From: Maricaulis sp.
GTDB lineage: Bacteria > Pseudomonadota > Alphaproteobacteria > Caulobacterales > Maricaulaceae
Direction: 5' to 3'
DNA: 15,014 nt
Assembly: GCA_002694345.1 (NCBI GenBank)
Contig: NZLV01000230.1
Coordinates: 1 to 15,014 of the forward strand
In this document: in pieces, positions 13,454-15,014 of the stretch
Numbering within the stretch: the stretch's first letter is position 1
Layout: each line of letters begins with the position of its first letter
The notes under the pieces: generated by a model
What the model was told of the DNA's origin: nothing
The model's database searches: none
The model's input: the letters and a program-made list of their open reading frames with translations, nothing else
Made by a program: the position numbers and the translations under genes

Positions 13454-13485
13454 AAAAAGCCCGCGGGAGGGCCGCGGGCTTTTTT
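13454..13485 (-). terminator. strong rho-independent terminator downstream of flaG
   Basis: GCCCGCGG (13459-13466) pairs perfectly with CCGCGGGC (13472-13479), flanked by A5 and T6 runs, so it can act in both directions. It closes the flaG transcript and shields the flagellin 1 promoter from read-through. Confidence 0.9.
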
Positions 13486-13510
13486 GGGGTTGCGTGAGCG
13501 TGTGTCGGGA

Positions 13511-13882
13511 TCAGGCCTTGGCGTCGAGCAGGCCGGCCGTCTTGGTACGCAGATATTCCATCAGGTCGCCATGCTTTTCCGGCGGCCAGCGGCGGATCTG
13601 CTCGCCCGTGTCCTCGTCGACCATCATGTAGATATAGTCGCCGGAGTTTTCGTCCTGCAGGATTTTCAGGCGGGAATTCTTCAGCGCGTCCTGGGCCAGC
13701 CGTTCAATCTCGGCGGCGCGCTCCTCGCGCTGCTGCGGCGTTTCACTCGCCGGCTTGTCTGTCTTTTCAACGGGATCAACCCGCGCCGCAGTCTCCCGCG
13801 GGCGGTCGGCGTGAACATCTCTGCTTTCGGTGTACGACGTCACCGGAACAGGTCTGTTGGTATGAAACCCCGTTTCTGCCAT
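13511..13882 (-). CDS. flaG: FlaG-family flagellar protein
   Basis: FlaG-family proteins are small and influence filament length or assembly in several bacteria. This 123-aa protein has a hydrophilic, Pro/Thr/Arg-rich N-terminal half (1-60) that looks disordered, and a conserved C-terminal domain: LKILQDENSGDYIYMMVDEDTGEQIRRWPPEKHGDLMEYLRT. The stretch VDEDTGEQIRRWPPE is the family hallmark (usually a form of DxxTGEVIRQIPPE). The start is uncertain: ATG 13882 has a poor Shine-Dalgarno, and a GTG at 13918 would add 12 residues with no better site. It lies between two flagellins in the same direction, 68-104 bp after the upstream flagellin depending on start, and ends in a strong terminator. 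It may be co-transcribed with flagellin 2. Confidence 0.85.
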   Translation of the reverse strand: MAETGFHTNRPVPVTSYTESRDVHADRPRETAARVDPVEKTDKPASETPQQREERAAEIERLAQDALKNSRLKILQDENSGDYIYMMVDEDTGEQIRRWPPEKHGDLMEYLRTKTAGLLDAKA

Positions 13883-13949
13883 TTCATTTTCGGATGAGGC
13901 GGTCCTTTCACCGCCCACGTCTCAAGGCATTCGCGTCAGTCGCGAAGGC

Positions 13950-13976
13950 GGATGGCGGAGCGAGGCTCCGCCATCC
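13950..13976 (-). terminator. 12-bp hairpin between flagellin 2 and flaG
   Basis: GGATGGCGGAGC (13950-13961) pairs perfectly with GCTCCGCCATCC (13965-13976) over a 3-nt loop, 10 bp after the flagellin 2 stop. There is no T-run, so it probably causes partial termination or protects the abundant flagellin mRNA, leaving some read-through into flaG. Confidence 0.5.
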
Positions 13977-13986
13977 AGTCCCGCGA

Positions 13987-14811
13987 TTAACGGAAGTAAC
14001 CCAGGATCGTGCTCGGTGCCGAGTTGGCGATGGACAGAGCCTGCACACCCAGCTGCTGCTTGACCTGCAGCGACTGAAGGCGGGCGCTTTCCTTGGCCAG
14101 GTCGGCGTCGACCAGGTTGCCGATACCCGTTTCCAGAGCGTCGGACAGCTTGCCCACGAAGCTCTTGTGAACTTCCAAGGACTTCGAAGCCGTGCCGAGC
14201 TTGGCCAGCGAAGCGTTCAGGTTGTCCAGGGAGGTCTCGATGGTGGAAACCATCGTGGACGCATCGCCCGCAGAAGCGAACGAAGCCGTGGCGGCAACCG
14301 TCACCAGACCACCGCCGAGCGTCATGTTGGCGTCGGAGATGGTGATCGAGTTGGAACCGTCAGCATTGGCCAGGGCCGAGATCGAGGTCACGGAACCGTT
14401 GATCAGGTTCGTGCCGTTGAATTCGGCGTTGGACGCGATCGTGGTGATCTGGTCACGCAGGGCCTTGAAGTCTTCGTTCAGGGCGGTGCGGGACGCGGTG
14501 TCCAGCGAGGTGTCAGAAGCGGCCAGGGCCTTTTCCTTCATCTCGATCAGGAGATCGGAGATGGCCTCACCAGCAGCCAGAGCGACGTCGGTCGTGGACT
14601 GGGCCAGGTCGAGCGAGTTGCCGACCGCGGCATAGCCGTTGACGTCCGAACGCATTTTCTGGGCGATCGCGTAGATACCACCATTGTCCTTGGCGGACGA
14701 GACAGCCAGACCGGTGTTGATACGGTTCTGAACCGTCTGCAGGTCTTTGTTGGTCTGATTGAGGTTTTGCAGCGCCATCATCGCGCCGGCATTGGTGTTG
14801 ATAGTAGCCAT
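13987..14811 (-). CDS. flagellin (filament subunit), copy 2
   Basis: Filament protein of 274 aa, cysteine-free. The N-terminal domain begins MATINTNAGAMMALQNLNQTN and contains VQNRINTGLAVSSAKDNGGIYAIAQKMRSD; the C-terminal domain ends LQSLQVKQQLGVQALSIANSAPSTILGYFR. The central Ser/Thr/Ala-rich region (about 150-210) is the variable part and offers possible O-glycosylation sites. I set the start at ATG 14811: AGGAAAGGG lies 7 nt before it and the family start follows directly. A longer in-frame start at 14889 would lie within the sigma-54 promoter and is rejected. It is aligned along its length with flagellin 1, differing most in the middle. It leads a flagellin-flaG unit and has a perfect upstream activator dyad. 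Confidence 0.97.
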   Translation of the reverse strand: MATINTNAGAMMALQNLNQTNKDLQTVQNRINTGLAVSSAKDNGGIYAIAQKMRSDVNGYAAVGNSLDLAQSTTDVALAAGEAISDLLIEMKEKALAASDTSLDTASRTALNEDFKALRDQITTIASNAEFNGTNLINGSVTSISALANADGSNSITISDANMTLGGGLVTVAATASFASAGDASTMVSTIETSLDNLNASLAKLGTASKSLEVHKSFVGKLSDALETGIGNLVDADLAKESARLQSLQVKQQLGVQALSIANSAPSTILGYFR

Positions 14812-14885
14812 TTCTTGGCCCTTTCCTGTTCTAGTGTTGTCACGAGCCTTTTGCTCGCCAGGTCTTCTGACCCAACCCATAAACA

Positions 14886-14900
14886 GCAAGGGCGATGCCA
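14886..14900 (-). promoter_or_regulatory. sigma-54 promoter of flagellin 2
   Basis: On the minus strand TGGCATCGCCCTTGC has the invariant GG and GC at exact spacing and a full TTGC; it differs from TGGCACG at two bases. The predicted start is near 14874, giving a leader of about 62 nt. Confidence 0.75.
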
Positions 14901-14988
14901 GTTTACGATTGACAGGGAGGGTTAATGGGCTCGCCCCTGATTCGGCACGGCCCTCCGCGAATCACTCTGGTTAACCGGTAAGAAAACG

Positions 14989-15007
14989 CCCGGCAGAAAT
15001 TGCCGGG
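14989..15007 (-). promoter_or_regulatory. FlbD/ftr-like upstream activator dyad of flagellin 2
   Basis: CCCGGCA-GAAAT-TGCCGGG is a perfect 7-bp-arm dyad 88 bp upstream of the sigma-54 element. Its core 15-mer, read in the gene's direction, is CGGCAATTTCTGCCG, identical to the site upstream of flgI. Confidence 0.7.
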
Positions 15008-15014
15008 TCACCCC

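Noticed and set aside
14812..14889. Longer flagellin 2 start at 14889
   Set aside because: It would place the start codon within the sigma-54 element; the ATG at 14811 has a good ribosome site and the expected flagellin N-terminus.
12319..14925. Long plus-strand open frames (12319-13290 and 13894-14925) opposite the flagellins
   Set aside because: They mirror the two homologous flagellin genes, so their mutual similarity is a by-product of the real genes on the minus strand.
1..15014. tRNA, rRNA, CRISPR, insertion sequence or prophage genes
   Set aside because: No cloverleaf, spaced direct repeats, transposase or integrase motifs were seen; the hicAB pair alone is not enough to call a mobile island.

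Overview
The window looks like chromosomal DNA of a GC-rich, flagellated alphaproteobacterium of the Caulobacterales/Maricaulales type (Maricaulis-like is an inference). The evidence is a FliX homologue divergent from flgI, short (about 275 aa) Caulobacter-type flagellins, a single-Cys DksA, sigma-54 flagellar promoters with upstream dyads, and TTAA-N7-TTAAC (CtrA-type) boxes. No rRNA, tRNA, CRISPR array, transposase or integrase was seen.

Layout, left to right. (1) 1-1959: the 3' part of an aminopeptidase P (M24) gene, overlapped by 4 bp by a small lipoprotein gene. (2) 1960-2207: a convergent intergenic stretch with two kinds of palindromic repeat and the dksA terminator. (3) 2208-3251, minus strand: dksA and fliX. 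(4) 3252-3498: a divergent control region with a CtrA-type box, a 15-bp dyad shared with a flagellin promoter, and a sigma-54 promoter. (5) 3499-5401: a tight flgI, rod-binding flgJ and FlgN-like operon. (6) 5407-6074: a hicAB toxin-antitoxin pair with a good internal promoter overlapped by a palindrome. (7) 6191-6844: a small SAM methyltransferase. (8) 6841-9594, minus strand: a cysteine-free, roughly 917-aa beta-propeller protein flanked internally by flagellin-IN-like segments. It is the least familiar gene here. (9) 9824-12219: pseB and pseC, the first two pseudaminic acid enzymes, in convergent orientation with an inverted pair of palindromic repeats between them. (10) 12355-14811, minus strand: flagellin, flaG, flagellin, each flagellin with its own sigma-54 promoter and upstream dyads.

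How the genes fit together. FlgI and FlgJ build the P ring and help rod assembly, and the FlgN-like protein probably serves export of late substrates. FliX is the checkpoint regulator linking basal-body assembly to the sigma-54 activator FlbD. The two flagellins form the filament, FlaG influences it, and PseB/PseC begin the nonulosonic acid sugar that decorates flagellins in relatives. The dyad CGGCAATTTCTGCCG occurs in the same orientation and at similar distance upstream of the sigma-54 promoters of flgI and one flagellin, which suggests one regulon. The propeller protein lies head to head with pseB, lacks a Sec signal and lacks cysteine, so it is a plausible but unproven surface or filament-associated flagellar component.
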